Origin: Flavobacteriaceae bacterium
GTDB taxonomy: Bacteria; Bacteroidota; Bacteroidia; Flavobacteriales; Flavobacteriaceae
DNA length: 40,774 nucleotides
Reading direction: 5' to 3'
Assembly: GCA_024644725.1 (NCBI GenBank)
Contig: JAHEHE010000015.1
Coordinates: 1 to 40,774 of the forward strand
Below, piece by piece: positions 23,903-32,547 of the stretch (position 1 is its first letter; every line of letters starts with the position of its first letter). The notes under the pieces were generated by a model, which was not told where the DNA came from, did not search any database, and saw only the letters and a list, made by a program, of their open reading frames with translations. The position numbers and the translations under genes were made by a program.

Positions 23903-24238
23903 TCATTCAATAAGCTTGTATAAAATCGACTCAAACAGGGTAAGGAGTATGCTGAACAGAAGAGCTGTCCAGAATCCTGCAATGTGGAATCCGTCTATCC
24001 AATTCCCGGCGAGAAGAACCAGCGCGGCATTGATCACGAATAAAAAAAGCCCCAGGGTAAGAATGGTCACAGGAAGCGTGAGCACGACCAAAATCGGTTT
24101 GAGAATGGAAAACAACAGCCCCACCACAACCGCGACCCAGATTGCAGTTACGTAATCATCAACCTGCACTCCAGGAAGAATGTAGGCTATGGCCAGTACC
24201 GCCAAAGCGCTCAGCAAAATTTTGAAAATGAAATTCAT
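23903..24238 (-). CDS. Small four-helix membrane protein (phage holin superfamily IV type)
   Basis: Encodes 111 residues that are nearly all membrane helices. Four segments are visible: ILLSALAVLAIAYILPGV, YVTAIWVAVVVGLLFSIL, VTILTLGLFLFVINAALVLLAG, and FWTALLFSILLTLFESIL. The DGFHI segment between helices 3 and 4 and the KPIL(V/L) turn after helix 2 are family hallmarks. The family name comes from phage holins, but chromosomal members like this one are common and of unknown role; nothing phage-like surrounds it. It follows the hydrolase gene after 29 bases on the same strand. Confidence 0.88.
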   Translation of the reverse strand: MNFIFKILLSALAVLAIAYILPGVQVDDYVTAIWVAVVVGLLFSILKPILVVLTLPVTILTLGLFLFVINAALVLLAGNWIDGFHIAGFWTALLFSILLTLFESILYKLIE

Positions 24239-24267
24239 AAGAAGATTTTTTGGACAATCAATCCAAA

Positions 24268-25038
24268 TTAGTGATTCTCGAGAAACTGAACAACATTCTT
24301 GTAAAAATCTTCCGGGTTCTCTGCATGAAGCCAGTGCCCTGCCCCTTCGATGTCTACCACGGTGCTTTCGGGAAAATGATTGCGGATCAGTGTTTTGTCC
24401 TGCTCGGTGACATAACCCGAGTTGACACCTCGCATGAACAAGGCCGGGACATCGGAGACCGATTGAGGCGGCAGCTCCACCCCCACTTCGTGGATGTTCT
24501 CTTCAAGACTTTCCAGGTTGAATCGATAGGCCAACTGGTCGCGTTCCTTTCGATAGACATTCTTGAGCAGGAATTGTCGAATGCTGTACTCGGGAATGTG
24601 TTTTTTGAAAATGTCGTCTATCTCAGTCCTGGAACTCACACTGGAGAAGTCCACTTCGTTCAAGGCCTCGAGGATGAACTGATGATGAGGCGGATAGAAT
24701 CTCGGTGCGATGTCAGCGACGATCATCCGATCGACGCGCTCCGGGTATTCCACCGACATCAGCATGACGGTTTTCCCTCCCATGGAGTGTCCGAGCATGA
24801 TTGCCGTTGGAATATCGTAGTGATCCATATAGTGAACCAGGTCCTCAACCATATGCTCATAGGAGAAATCCTCAGAATGAAAGCTGCGGCCGTGGTTCCG
24901 CTGATCGATCAGGTGCACCTCGTACTGCGAGGAAAAAGCATTGGCCAATGACTTCCAGTTGTCACCCATGCCAAAAAATCCATGAAGAATAAAAAACGGA
25001 TGGCCTGAGCCCTGAATCCGGGAATGCAGCAAACTCAT
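24268..25038 (-). CDS. Alpha/beta-hydrolase (YbfF-like esterase)
   Basis: Encodes 256 residues. The oxyanion segment FILHGFFGMGDNW, the nucleophile elbow GHSMGG (S85) and the late histidine H235 in GAGHWLHAE are all present. The IDQRNHGRS motif and the DIAPRFYPP segment are characteristic of the YbfF-type esterases. It has no signal peptide and should be cytoplasmic. The substrate cannot be read from the sequence. Its ATG overlaps the end of pdxJ by four bases (25035-25038), so the two are translationally coupled. Confidence 0.93.
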   Translation of the reverse strand: MSLLHSRIQGSGHPFFILHGFFGMGDNWKSLANAFSSQYEVHLIDQRNHGRSFHSEDFSYEHMVEDLVHYMDHYDIPTAIMLGHSMGGKTVMLMSVEYPERVDRMIVADIAPRFYPPHHQFILEALNEVDFSSVSSRTEIDDIFKKHIPEYSIRQFLLKNVYRKERDQLAYRFNLESLEENIHEVGVELPPQSVSDVPALFMRGVNSGYVTEQDKTLIRNHFPESTVVDIEGAGHWLHAENPEDFYKNVVQFLENH

Positions 25039-25751
25039 CGCACCAGTTTTTGGAGATACATGCCAATGACATTCTCGAGACCGAAATAAAGGGCTTCCGA
25101 AATAAGCGCATGCCCGATCGACACTTCCAGCACGTCGGGAACTTGCGAAACAAAAAAGTTAAGATTGTCGAGATTCAGATCGTGCCCCGCGTTGACACCC
25201 AAACCGGATTCGGCAGCTGTTCGGGCGGCATCAGCGTATTTTTGAGCTTCGCCTTTGTTTCCTTTTGCGTATTCCACCGCGTAAGACTCCGTGTATAATT
25301 CGATGCGATCCGTGCCGGTCTTTGCCGCATTTTCAATTAGCAAAGGAACCGGATCCATAAAAATTGAGGTTCGGATTCCATTTCTTTTGAATTCACCCAC
25401 GACCTCCGTCAAAAATGAGGCGTGCTCAGAGGTATCCCATCCTGCATTGCTCGTAATGGCATCTACCGCATCGGGTACCAGGGTAACCTGATCCGGTTTG
25501 ATGTCGAGAACAAGATCGACAAACTCGGGAATGGGATTGCCTTCAATGTTAAATTCCGTGCTTACCACCTTCTTGAGATCCCTTGCATCTTGATATCGAA
25601 TGTGCCTTTCGTCGGGCCTGGGATGTATTGTTATCCCCTGACCTCCATAGGATTGGATGTCTGCAGCAGCTTTTAAAAGGTCAGGGATATTTCCTCCCCG
25701 GGCATTTCGCAAAGTTGCAATTTTATTGATGTTGACACTGAGTTTGGTCAT
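25035..25751 (-). CDS. pdxJ: Pyridoxine 5'-phosphate synthase
   Basis: Encodes 238 residues, normal for PdxJ. Landmarks are LSVNINKIATLRNARG, the GITIHPRPDERHI segment with the catalytic histidine and phosphate-contacting arginines, FNIEGNP, a VTLVPD segment, the DRIELYTE segment, and the GLGVNAGHDL stretch with a conserved histidine. The enzyme condenses 1-deoxyxylulose 5-phosphate with aminoacetone 3-phosphate to form PNP, the precursor of pyridoxal phosphate, so the DXP-dependent B6 route is indicated. It is the first gene of a three-gene minus-strand unit. Confidence 0.97.
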   Translation of the reverse strand: MTKLSVNINKIATLRNARGGNIPDLLKAAADIQSYGGQGITIHPRPDERHIRYQDARDLKKVVSTEFNIEGNPIPEFVDLVLDIKPDQVTLVPDAVDAITSNAGWDTSEHASFLTEVVGEFKRNGIRTSIFMDPVPLLIENAAKTGTDRIELYTESYAVEYAKGNKGEAQKYADAARTAAESGLGVNAGHDLNLDNLNFFVSQVPDVLEVSIGHALISEALYFGLENVIGMYLQKLVR

Positions 25752-25864
25752 CTGGAATTCTTTTAATTTTTAAAACCGAAACTTATATTATCTTTACACA
25801 AAGAAAGAGTTTTGAATCGCGCAAAATTACAACATTAATTTAGGATATTTCGCAACAGGTAACA

Positions 25865-26524
25865 GTGCAAACCTCGAATTACATATTGAATGACGTCAAA
25901 CCCCTGGCCCTGAATTCTGCTTTGAAACCGATGCAGGAAGCATTCCGAAAAACCACCTTTTCGCACCTTCTGGTCGTGGATGACGAAATTTATTACGGGG
26001 CTATGAGACGAAGCGAATTTGAGCTGATCAAAGATGCTGACTTCAAATTGCAGGACCACCGGGCCCTGTTGGAGCCTTTTTATGCCACAGATACCATGAA
26101 CTGGTTCGAGGTACTCCAGTATTTTGCCAATTACAACACCAATGTCATGCCCGTTCTCAATGGTGAAAAAGCCTACATCGGGTATTTTGAGCTGGACGAC
26201 TTCTTAAATCTCTTCAAGTGCACGCCTTTTCTGCATGAAGAAGGTGTCATCCTGGTCGTTGCCAAAAAGGGTACTGACTATTCCTTCAGTGAGATTTCTC
26301 AGATCGTTGAATCGAATAACGCTACACTCTTTGGCGCCTTTGTTTCCAAAGTCAAGGAAGACATTGTGCAGATCACATTGAAGCTGAGCCTTCACGACAT
26401 CAACAACACTCTGCATTCATTCAGAAGATACAATTACGAGATTGTCAATGAATTTGAAAAGGACAAATACCTCGATGAGCTCAATCAAAGATCTGAATAC
26501 CTCCAGCGTTACCTGAACATTTAA
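25865..26524 (+). CDS. CBS-domain protein with C-terminal ACT-like region
   Basis: Encodes 219 residues from a GTG start preceded by CAGGTAAC. The N-terminal half looks like a CBS pair: an ALKPMQEAFRKTTFSHLLVVDD motif and a second copy around WFEVLQYFANYNTNVMPVL. The C-terminal part (about 130-195) looks like an ACT-type fold: ILVVAKKGTDYSFSEISQIVE. CBS domains usually sense adenosyl nucleotides. It stands directly before nadK with 11 bases between, so it may sense the adenylate or NAD state (inference). No catalytic domain is present. Confidence 0.85.
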   Translation: MQTSNYILNDVKPLALNSALKPMQEAFRKTTFSHLLVVDDEIYYGAMRRSEFELIKDADFKLQDHRALLEPFYATDTMNWFEVLQYFANYNTNVMPVLNGEKAYIGYFELDDFLNLFKCTPFLHEEGVILVVAKKGTDYSFSEISQIVESNNATLFGAFVSKVKEDIVQITLKLSLHDINNTLHSFRRYNYEIVNEFEKDKYLDELNQRSEYLQRYLNI

Positions 26525-26535
26525 TTCGCCTTGCA

Positions 26536-27414
26536 ATGAAAGTAGGGATCTATGGCCAGACCAATAACGAAACTACCATAAAGTACACAGAATACCTGAT
26601 TGAGATTCTTCAGGACAGGAAAATTGACTTTTTTCTCGAGAATAATTTCTGTGAGGGATTTGAAGATGCCTCGGGAACCGGTTATCCGATCTTTGATGGC
26701 TACGAGGGGCTCGATAAGTCATTCGACGTCTTTTTCACCGTAGGAGGAGACGGGACCTTCCTGCGATCTGTTACCCTTGTTAGGGATCTGGAGATCCCTA
26801 TTATCGGGATCAACACAGGGCGTCTTGGCTTTCTTGCGACGGTTCCTAAGGAGAACATCAGCGTGGCGGTCGAACAGATATGCAAAAAAGAATTTCGAAT
26901 CGGAAAGAGATCCCTGCTCAGCGTTAGTTCGTCTGATGAGAATGATGATTTTGGCGCTTTGAATTTTGCTTTGAACGAGGTCTCGGTAAGCCGAAAGAAC
27001 ACAGCCTCGATGATCAAGGTTGATACCTATCTGGACAAAGAATTTTTGACCACTTACTGGAGCGACGGGTTGATTGTCTCAACAGCGACGGGATCAACGG
27101 GGTACTCAATGAGCTGTGGCGGGCCCATCATCTCGCCAAACTCCAAAAGCCTGGTGCTAACCCCCATAGCTCCGCACAGTCTGGCGGTAAGACCGCTGGT
27201 AATTCCGGAGCAAACCAAAATTGAACTGAATATCGACAGCAGGGTCGATGAAGTACTGCTGACCCTTGATTCGAGAATGTACACGATTGGAAACAAGTCC
27301 AGGGTATTTATCGAACGTTCCAAATTCTCCATCCGAACGATTCATTTGAAGAACCAAACCTTTATCAAAACGCTCAGGGAGAAATTACTCTGGGGTGAAG
27401 ACAAACGCAACTAA
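26536..27414 (+). CDS. nadK: NAD kinase
   Basis: Encodes 292 residues. The NAD kinase motifs are complete: GGDGTFLRSV (catalytic Asp), GINTGRLGFLA, LNEVSVSRK (the NE/D motif), and TATGSTGYSMSCGGP. It phosphorylates NAD+ to NADP+ with ATP or polyphosphate. It follows the CBS protein gene by 11 bases and is probably co-transcribed. The nadE gene is also in this window, but 8 kb away and not in an operon with it. Confidence 0.97.
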   Translation: MKVGIYGQTNNETTIKYTEYLIEILQDRKIDFFLENNFCEGFEDASGTGYPIFDGYEGLDKSFDVFFTVGGDGTFLRSVTLVRDLEIPIIGINTGRLGFLATVPKENISVAVEQICKKEFRIGKRSLLSVSSSDENDDFGALNFALNEVSVSRKNTASMIKVDTYLDKEFLTTYWSDGLIVSTATGSTGYSMSCGGPIISPNSKSLVLTPIAPHSLAVRPLVIPEQTKIELNIDSRVDEVLLTLDSRMYTIGNKSRVFIERSKFSIRTIHLKNQTFIKTLREKLLWGEDKRN

Positions 27415-27487
27415 TAACGAGGCTATTACACAATTTTACTCACATTTTTCTGTTAATCAAAAAAGACCGTTTTAACAATTCTAAACC

Positions 27488-27517
27488 AAATGGTTTTTTT
27501 ATATTTGCAAACCATTT
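27488..27517 (+). promoter_or_regulatory. Promoter -7 inside an inverted repeat, before the DUF6089 gene
   Basis: TATATTTG (27500-27507) matches TAnnTTTG. It lies in the loop of a perfect 9-base inverted repeat, AAATGGTTT (27488-27496) and AAACCATTT (27509-27517). Initiation near 27514 would leave only about ten bases of leader before ATG 27524. The symmetrical arms on both sides of the -7 element suggest an operator or a structure-dependent promoter (inference). Confidence 0.45.
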
Positions 27518-27523
27518 TTTGTG

Positions 27524-28201
27524 ATGAAAAAATTTGTAATTGCCTTCATATTTTTCACTGTTTCTCTGACTTCATTTTCACAGATCAATGAACTTGGCGT
27601 GTTTGCTGGAGGAAGCAACTACATCGGTGACATCGGGAGAACCAACTACATTTATCCAAACAGCTACGCAGTGGGGCTCATCTACAAATGGAACATGCAC
27701 CCCCACTATTCTCTTCGGGCCAATTACACGTATTCACCGGTCAAGGGAGACGACGCCGAATCGGATAACTCTTTTCGCAAAGTGCGTGGACTGAGCTTTT
27801 CAAACGACGTTCATGAGCTTTCTGCAGGAATAGAATATCATTTTTTCAAATACAACCTGTCAAAAACCGGGCACACCAACACACCCTATCTTTTTGCAGA
27901 GCTGGGAGTTGTGAATTATGGATCTTTTGATTCGGATACCCTTGAATCGAATAGAACTTTCAATTTCACTATGCCCTTTGGAGCGGGTTTCAAAACCATT
28001 CTCGCTCAGGGTGTGGGCATCGGCTTTGAGGTGGGTTTCCGATATACCTTCAAGGATGACATTGACGGATATCCTTTTCTCGAATACGATCCGGGCAGCA
28101 ATGTCCAGATCAACCCGAACAATAATGACTGGTACGTCTTCACCGGCGTAACGCTGGTCTTCGCCTTTGGCAGAGAAGGTTGTTACACAGGCAGTTTTTA
28201 A
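27524..28201 (+). CDS. DUF6089 family outer-membrane beta-barrel protein
   Basis: Encodes 225 residues with a signal peptide (MMKKFVIAFIFFTVSLTSFSQ). The mature part is an eight-strand-like barrel: ELGVFAGGSNYIGDIG, then YSLRANYTYSPVKGDD, HELSAGIEYHFF, and YLFAELGVVNYG. From memory this family sits just before uppS and bamA in many flavobacteria, which suggests a part in outer-membrane construction, but no function is established. A GTG one codon before the ATG (27521) is an alternative. The uppS ATG lies four bases downstream of the stop. Confidence 0.9.
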   Translation: MKKFVIAFIFFTVSLTSFSQINELGVFAGGSNYIGDIGRTNYIYPNSYAVGLIYKWNMHPHYSLRANYTYSPVKGDDAESDNSFRKVRGLSFSNDVHELSAGIEYHFFKYNLSKTGHTNTPYLFAELGVVNYGSFDSDTLESNRTFNFTMPFGAGFKTILAQGVGIGFEVGFRYTFKDDIDGYPFLEYDPGSNVQINPNNNDWYVFTGVTLVFAFGREGCYTGSF

Positions 28202-28205
28202 TAAA

Positions 28206-28958
28206 ATGGACTTGAAATCTCAAATAGATCAGAATTGCATTCCCAAACACGTTGCCGTGATTATGGACGGAAATGGCCGTTGGGCCAGCAAACAAGGTCT
28301 GAAAAGAGTTTTAGGCCATCAGAAAGGTGTCGAATCCGTTCGTCAGACGGTCGAGGCAGCGGCAGAAATCGGAGTGAAGGCCCTTACCCTTTATGCTTTC
28401 TCCACAGAGAACTGGAAAAGGCCGCAATATGAAGTGGACACCCTGATGACGCTCCTTGTCAAATCGCTGAAGAACGAACTGGAGACACTACAGAAAAACA
28501 ACATCCGCCTGCAGGCGATCGGCCGACTGGAGCAACTTCCCAAAAAAGCGAGAAAGCAACTTCTAGAAGTCATTGACCAGACTAAGGACAATGACCACAT
28601 GATCCTGACACTGGCCCTTAATTACGGAGCAAAAGAGGAGATTGTGAATGCAGTAAAATGCATTTCTAAAAAAATTGTTAATAATGAATTGAAGGCGGAA
28701 GAAATTGATGAAAAAGTTATAAATAATCATTTATATACATTTACTTTGCCCGTCGTTGATTTTTTGATACGAACCAGTGGCGAAAAACGCATAAGTAACT
28801 TCCTTTTGTGGCAGATTGCTTATGCCGAACTTTATTTTACAGATGTTTTGTGGCCGGACTTTAGGAAGAAGGATTTCTATGAAGCCATACTCAATTATCA
28901 AAGCAGAGAAAGACGATTTGGAAAAACGAGTGAACAAATTGAGAGCAGCAGCAAGTAG
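28206..28958 (+). CDS. uppS: Undecaprenyl (isoprenyl) diphosphate synthase
   Basis: Encodes 250 residues from ATG 28206; the longer frame from 28167 runs into the DUF6089 gene. The catalytic aspartate D21 is in IMDGNGRWASKQG. Other landmarks are LTLYAFSTENWKRP, TLALNYGAKEEIV and RTSGEKRISNFLLWQ (substrate arginines). It condenses isopentenyl units onto farnesyl diphosphate to make the C55 lipid carrier for peptidoglycan and other envelope polymers. Its 3' end overlaps the bamA start. Confidence 0.97.
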   Translation: MDLKSQIDQNCIPKHVAVIMDGNGRWASKQGLKRVLGHQKGVESVRQTVEAAAEIGVKALTLYAFSTENWKRPQYEVDTLMTLLVKSLKNELETLQKNNIRLQAIGRLEQLPKKARKQLLEVIDQTKDNDHMILTLALNYGAKEEIVNAVKCISKKIVNNELKAEEIDEKVINNHLYTFTLPVVDFLIRTSGEKRISNFLLWQIAYAELYFTDVLWPDFRKKDFYEAILNYQSRERRFGKTSEQIESSSK

Positions 28959-31524
28959 ACTCAGACACTTCTTCCTGCTTATAGCCTTCCTCTCTGCCGC
29001 CTCCTTCCATGCACAAGGGAACGATCCTGACACCACCTCACCTTCTGACAGCATTCCGACAGCACAGGTGATCGATTCTGTGGCTCAAACAGCTGTGGAC
29101 ACGATAATTCCTGCGGGGCCGATTGTCCTGGAAAAAAACAAGAAGTACATGATTGGCGGGATTGCGGTGAGTGGCAACGAAACCATTTCCGAGCAATCGA
29201 TACTCATTTTCTCCGGACTTGGCACCGGACAGAGACTAAAAATCCCGGGAGACAAACTATCATCGGCCATTAAAAAGCTTTGGACTTCAAAACTCTTCAG
29301 CAATGTAGACGTCTTTGTGACGAAAATCGACGGTGACGCCATTTACCTGGAAATTGCCGTTAGGGAACTGGACAAAGTGGGTGACGTTACCATCACCGGA
29401 CTGAAAAAGTCAAAAATTGAGGAGATCGAAAAGGAGATCGAATTTCAAAATGGATCGATGCTCACCGAAAACCTCATCAAAACAACAGAGAACTATATCG
29501 TAGACAAGTACCGCGAGAAGGGATATCTCAGGACCAAGGTTACGATTACGACCCGCAGGGATACCGCGCAGGCCAATGTGCAGGACGCACTGATCGTCAT
29601 TGACCGGGGAGATAAAATTGGAATCAAAAACATTCGGTTCCATGGAAACACGGCCCTGAAAGACTCGAAACTGAAAAAGACGATGAAGAAGACCAAAGAA
29701 AAGGGAATCACCCGGATCTTTTCTCCTTCGAAATTCGTCGAGGACCTGTACCAGGAGGATCTGGAAAAAGTTGTGGAGGCTTTTCAGGAAAAAGGATTTC
29801 GTGATGCCCTGGTCGTCAAGGATTCGCTCTCCTGGAATGAAGATAACACAATAAATTTGGACATTTTCCTCAATCAGGGAGAGCGCTATAAATTTGGCGA
29901 TATTGCATTTCTGGGTAACAGCGTATTCACTGACGAACAGCTGATGAGCCTTTTACGCATTGAAAAAGGCGTTACTTACAACGGTAAAGCTCTGAATGAA
30001 AGAGTTTATGGTGACGGCTCACCCGAGTCCCAGGATCTCACGAACACCTATCTCGACAATGGGTACCTTTTCTCAAGGGTCACAGCTGTGGAGACCAGTG
30101 CCGAAAACAACACCATTGACCTCGAAATACGTATTATTGAGGACGAACCGGCCACAATCCGGAAAGTGACCCTGAAAGGGAATGACGTCACCAATGATCA
30201 TGTGCTGTTCAGAGAAATTCGAACCAAACCGGGTGACCTCTTCAGCAAGAGCGACATTGTGCGTTCGATCCGTGAGCTTGGTCAATTGGGCTTTATCGAT
30301 CCTGAAAACATTGTGCCTGACGTGCAACCGAATTTTGCCGACAAAACAGCAGACATAGAATATATCGTTTCGGAGAAAGGAGCGAGCCAGATCGAGCTGC
30401 AGGGAGGATATGGCGGTGGAACTTTCGTCGGTACCCTCGGACTCTCTTTCAACAACTTTTCGATCAAGAATCTCTTCAAATGGTCAGAGTACAAGCCAGT
30501 TCCTCGCGGAGACGGGCAGAGCATCGCTTTGAGAGCCCAGCTCAGTCGATTCTATCGAACTTACAGTATTTCATTCTCGGAACCCTGGTGGGGTGGCAAA
30601 AAGCCAAAAGGATTCAGCTTTTCGCTTTACAACTCCAGTCAGTTTGGCTTTGATCCGATTGAGAATGACGTGGACAAGGACCAGTTGCTCGATATTCTAG
30701 GGGCTTCCGTAGGATTGAGTCAGAGGTTGAAATGGCCGGATGACTTCTTCACCCTTTCAACATCTTTCAACTATCAACGATTCAAGCTCCAAAACTACAC
30801 GATAGCGGCATTTGATTTTAGGGATGGGATATCCAACAACTTCAACTTTGCCGTGAACTTCGGAAGGAGCTCAGCCGGGCCAAACCCTATTTTCCCATCA
30901 GGAGGGTCCCAGTTCAACCTCCTGCTCAAACTGACACCTCCCTACTCGCTATTAAACAACAAGGACTATTCAAATCTGACGGATGACGAGCTATACGAAT
31001 GGATCGAGTTTTACAAGATCGTATTTACGGGAAGGTGGTTCAGCCCGATTGTCGGCAAGCTGGTTTTGATGTCGAATGCGGAGCTCGGTTTTCTGGGAGC
31101 TTACAATGACGAAATCGGAGCGCCTCCTTTCGAGAGATTCTATGTCGGGGGTGACGGAATGCAGCAGGGAAGATTTGATGGTAGAACGGTTATTGCCCTG
31201 AGGGGATACCCGAACTCAAGTCTCTCATCCCAGACGGGAGGTACCATTTACAACAAGGTGGCATTTGAACTCAGGTATCCGATTACACTGAAACCATCTG
31301 CCTCTATTTATGCACTTACTTTCCTGGAAGCTGGGAATTCCTGGAACGAGTTTAGAGAATACCGTCCTTTTAACCTGAAAAGATCAGCTGGAGCGGGTAT
31401 TCGAGTATTCATGCCGGCATTCGGATTGCTTGGTGTTGACTTCGGTTATGGGTTTGATACTATACCCGGAACCAACCTGATTTCGGGGTGGCAAACACAT
31501 TTCATAATTGGTCAACAATTTTAA
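28879..31524 (+). CDS. bamA: BamA, outer-membrane protein assembly factor
   Basis: Up to 881 residues. The ATG at 28879 lies 80 bases inside uppS and gives a long, charged leader before the signal peptide. An in-frame GTG at 28930 would yield a cleaner signal peptide (MNKLRAAASRLRHFFLLIAF) and may be the true start. The N-terminal half contains POTRA repeats (IGGIAVSGNETISEQSI, GDVTITGLKKSKIEEIE, GIKNIRFHGNTALKDSK, FGDIAFLGNSVFTDEQL and IRKVTLKGNDVTNDHV), and the C-terminal half is the 16-strand barrel ending in FIIGQQF. It inserts barrel proteins into the outer membrane. Two periplasmic chaperone genes follow. Confidence 0.96.
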   Translation: MKPYSIIKAEKDDLEKRVNKLRAAASRLRHFFLLIAFLSAASFHAQGNDPDTTSPSDSIPTAQVIDSVAQTAVDTIIPAGPIVLEKNKKYMIGGIAVSGNETISEQSILIFSGLGTGQRLKIPGDKLSSAIKKLWTSKLFSNVDVFVTKIDGDAIYLEIAVRELDKVGDVTITGLKKSKIEEIEKEIEFQNGSMLTENLIKTTENYIVDKYREKGYLRTKVTITTRRDTAQANVQDALIVIDRGDKIGIKNIRFHGNTALKDSKLKKTMKKTKEKGITRIFSPSKFVEDLYQEDLEKVVEAFQEKGFRDALVVKDSLSWNEDNTINLDIFLNQGERYKFGDIAFLGNSVFTDEQLMSLLRIEKGVTYNGKALNERVYGDGSPESQDLTNTYLDNGYLFSRVTAVETSAENNTIDLEIRIIEDEPATIRKVTLKGNDVTNDHVLFREIRTKPGDLFSKSDIVRSIRELGQLGFIDPENIVPDVQPNFADKTADIEYIVSEKGASQIELQGGYGGGTFVGTLGLSFNNFSIKNLFKWSEYKPVPRGDGQSIALRAQLSRFYRTYSISFSEPWWGGKKPKGFSFSLYNSSQFGFDPIENDVDKDQLLDILGASVGLSQRLKWPDDFFTLSTSFNYQRFKLQNYTIAAFDFRDGISNNFNFAVNFGRSSAGPNPIFPSGGSQFNLLLKLTPPYSLLNNKDYSNLTDDELYEWIEFYKIVFTGRWFSPIVGKLVLMSNAELGFLGAYNDEIGAPPFERFYVGGDGMQQGRFDGRTVIALRGYPNSSLSSQTGGTIYNKVAFELRYPITLKPSASIYALTFLEAGNSWNEFREYRPFNLKRSAGAGIRVFMPAFGLLGVDFGYGFDTIPGTNLISGWQTHFIIGQQF

Positions 31525-31543
31525 GCTACATTTGCTATATTTG
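31508..31543 (+). promoter_or_regulatory. Tandem -7 elements at the end of bamA
   Basis: TACATTTG (31527-31534) and TATATTTG (31536-31543) both match TAnnTTTG and start nine bases apart. A TTG at 31508-31510 is upstream at 16 and 25 bases, so neither spacing is ideal. They could give skp1 and skp2 a promoter independent of bamA, with a leader of about 40 bases. Confidence 0.4.
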
Positions 31544-31588
31544 CCCCCAATCAAGGATTGGCACGGTTTTTTCTTGAAGAAGAAGAGA

Positions 31589-32503
31589 ATGAGAGTGACG
31601 AGCGTATTATTAATTGTTCTTTTAGGTTTTGGCTTCATGCTCAGTGCACAGAAACCCCAACGGGTGGCCTACATTGACATGAATTACATTCTTGAGAATA
31701 TTCCGGAATACCAAAATGCACAGTCACAATTGAATTCCAAGGTCAAGAAATGGCAGGAAAAACTGGACGAGCTTTCGGCTGAAATAGACCAGTTGAAGAC
31801 AGACCTCAGCAATGAGAAACCGTTGTTGACCAATGAACTGATAAGAGAAAGAGAAGAAGACATTGACATCAAAGAACAGGAACTGAAACGGCTCCAGCAG
31901 GCCTATTTCGGACCGACCGGAGACCTGTTTCAACTGAGAAAACAACTGGCCACACCCGTACAGGATCAAGTCTATAATGCGATACAGGACATCTCGAAGA
32001 AAAAACGATATGATTTCGTATTCGACAGGTCGAGTGATTTGATCATGCTGTACAGCAACCCGAAATTTGACATAAGTGAGCTTGTTTTGAATTCCATTGT
32101 CAAAAACAGAAAAAGACAGGCGATTCAGGACATGAAGAACGAGCGAATTGCCAAAGCCGGGGCAGCTGTTCCACCGACCGTGCTAGAAGGAGATGATGAA
32201 GGAGCAGAAGAAGAGGGTGTTGAAATGGCTTCAGAAGAAAATGCCGAAGCCGGAACCGAGGAAGAGATCTTGACAGATGGGGATGCAGAGGTGGAAGTTC
32301 AGAAGACTGAAGAGCAGTTGAAGCTCGAGGAGAGAATCCGAAAAAGAGAGGAGCTCAAGGCTCGAATCAAGGAGCAGCAAGAAGCGAGAGCACGTATGCG
32401 GGATTCATTGAAGCAGGTCGCAGAAGAGAAAAGAGCAGCCAAACTCAAGGAAATAGAGGAAAGAAAGAAACAAAGAGAACAAGCAATTCAAAATAACAAT
32501 TAA
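31589..32503 (+). CDS. Skp/OmpH-family periplasmic chaperone with long charged tail
   Basis: Encodes 304 residues from ATG 31589. A signal peptide (MRVTSVLLIVLLGFGFMLSAQ) precedes an OmpH domain: VAYIDMNYILENIPEYQNAQ and the long coiled-coil KVKKWQEKLDELSAEIDQL, closing with KKKRYDFVFDRSSDLIMLYSNP. Beyond about residue 170 is an extra region: an acidic linker (EGDDEGAEEEGVEM) and a charged coiled coil (LEERIRKREELKARIKEQQE) to the end. Skp holds unfolded outer-membrane proteins in the periplasm. The second, shorter copy follows after 44 bases. Confidence 0.93.
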   Translation: MRVTSVLLIVLLGFGFMLSAQKPQRVAYIDMNYILENIPEYQNAQSQLNSKVKKWQEKLDELSAEIDQLKTDLSNEKPLLTNELIREREEDIDIKEQELKRLQQAYFGPTGDLFQLRKQLATPVQDQVYNAIQDISKKKRYDFVFDRSSDLIMLYSNPKFDISELVLNSIVKNRKRQAIQDMKNERIAKAGAAVPPTVLEGDDEGAEEEGVEMASEENAEAGTEEEILTDGDAEVEVQKTEEQLKLEERIRKREELKARIKEQQEARARMRDSLKQVAEEKRAAKLKEIEERKKQREQAIQNNN

Positions 32504-32547
32504 ACAGAGAAGAAAAAAGAACATTATTAATTACAAATTATTAGAAA

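Noticed and set aside
23903-24238. Phage holin, hence prophage remnant
   Set aside because: The family label is historical. No other phage gene, integrase or attachment repeat is nearby, and the gene is in a unit with pdxJ.
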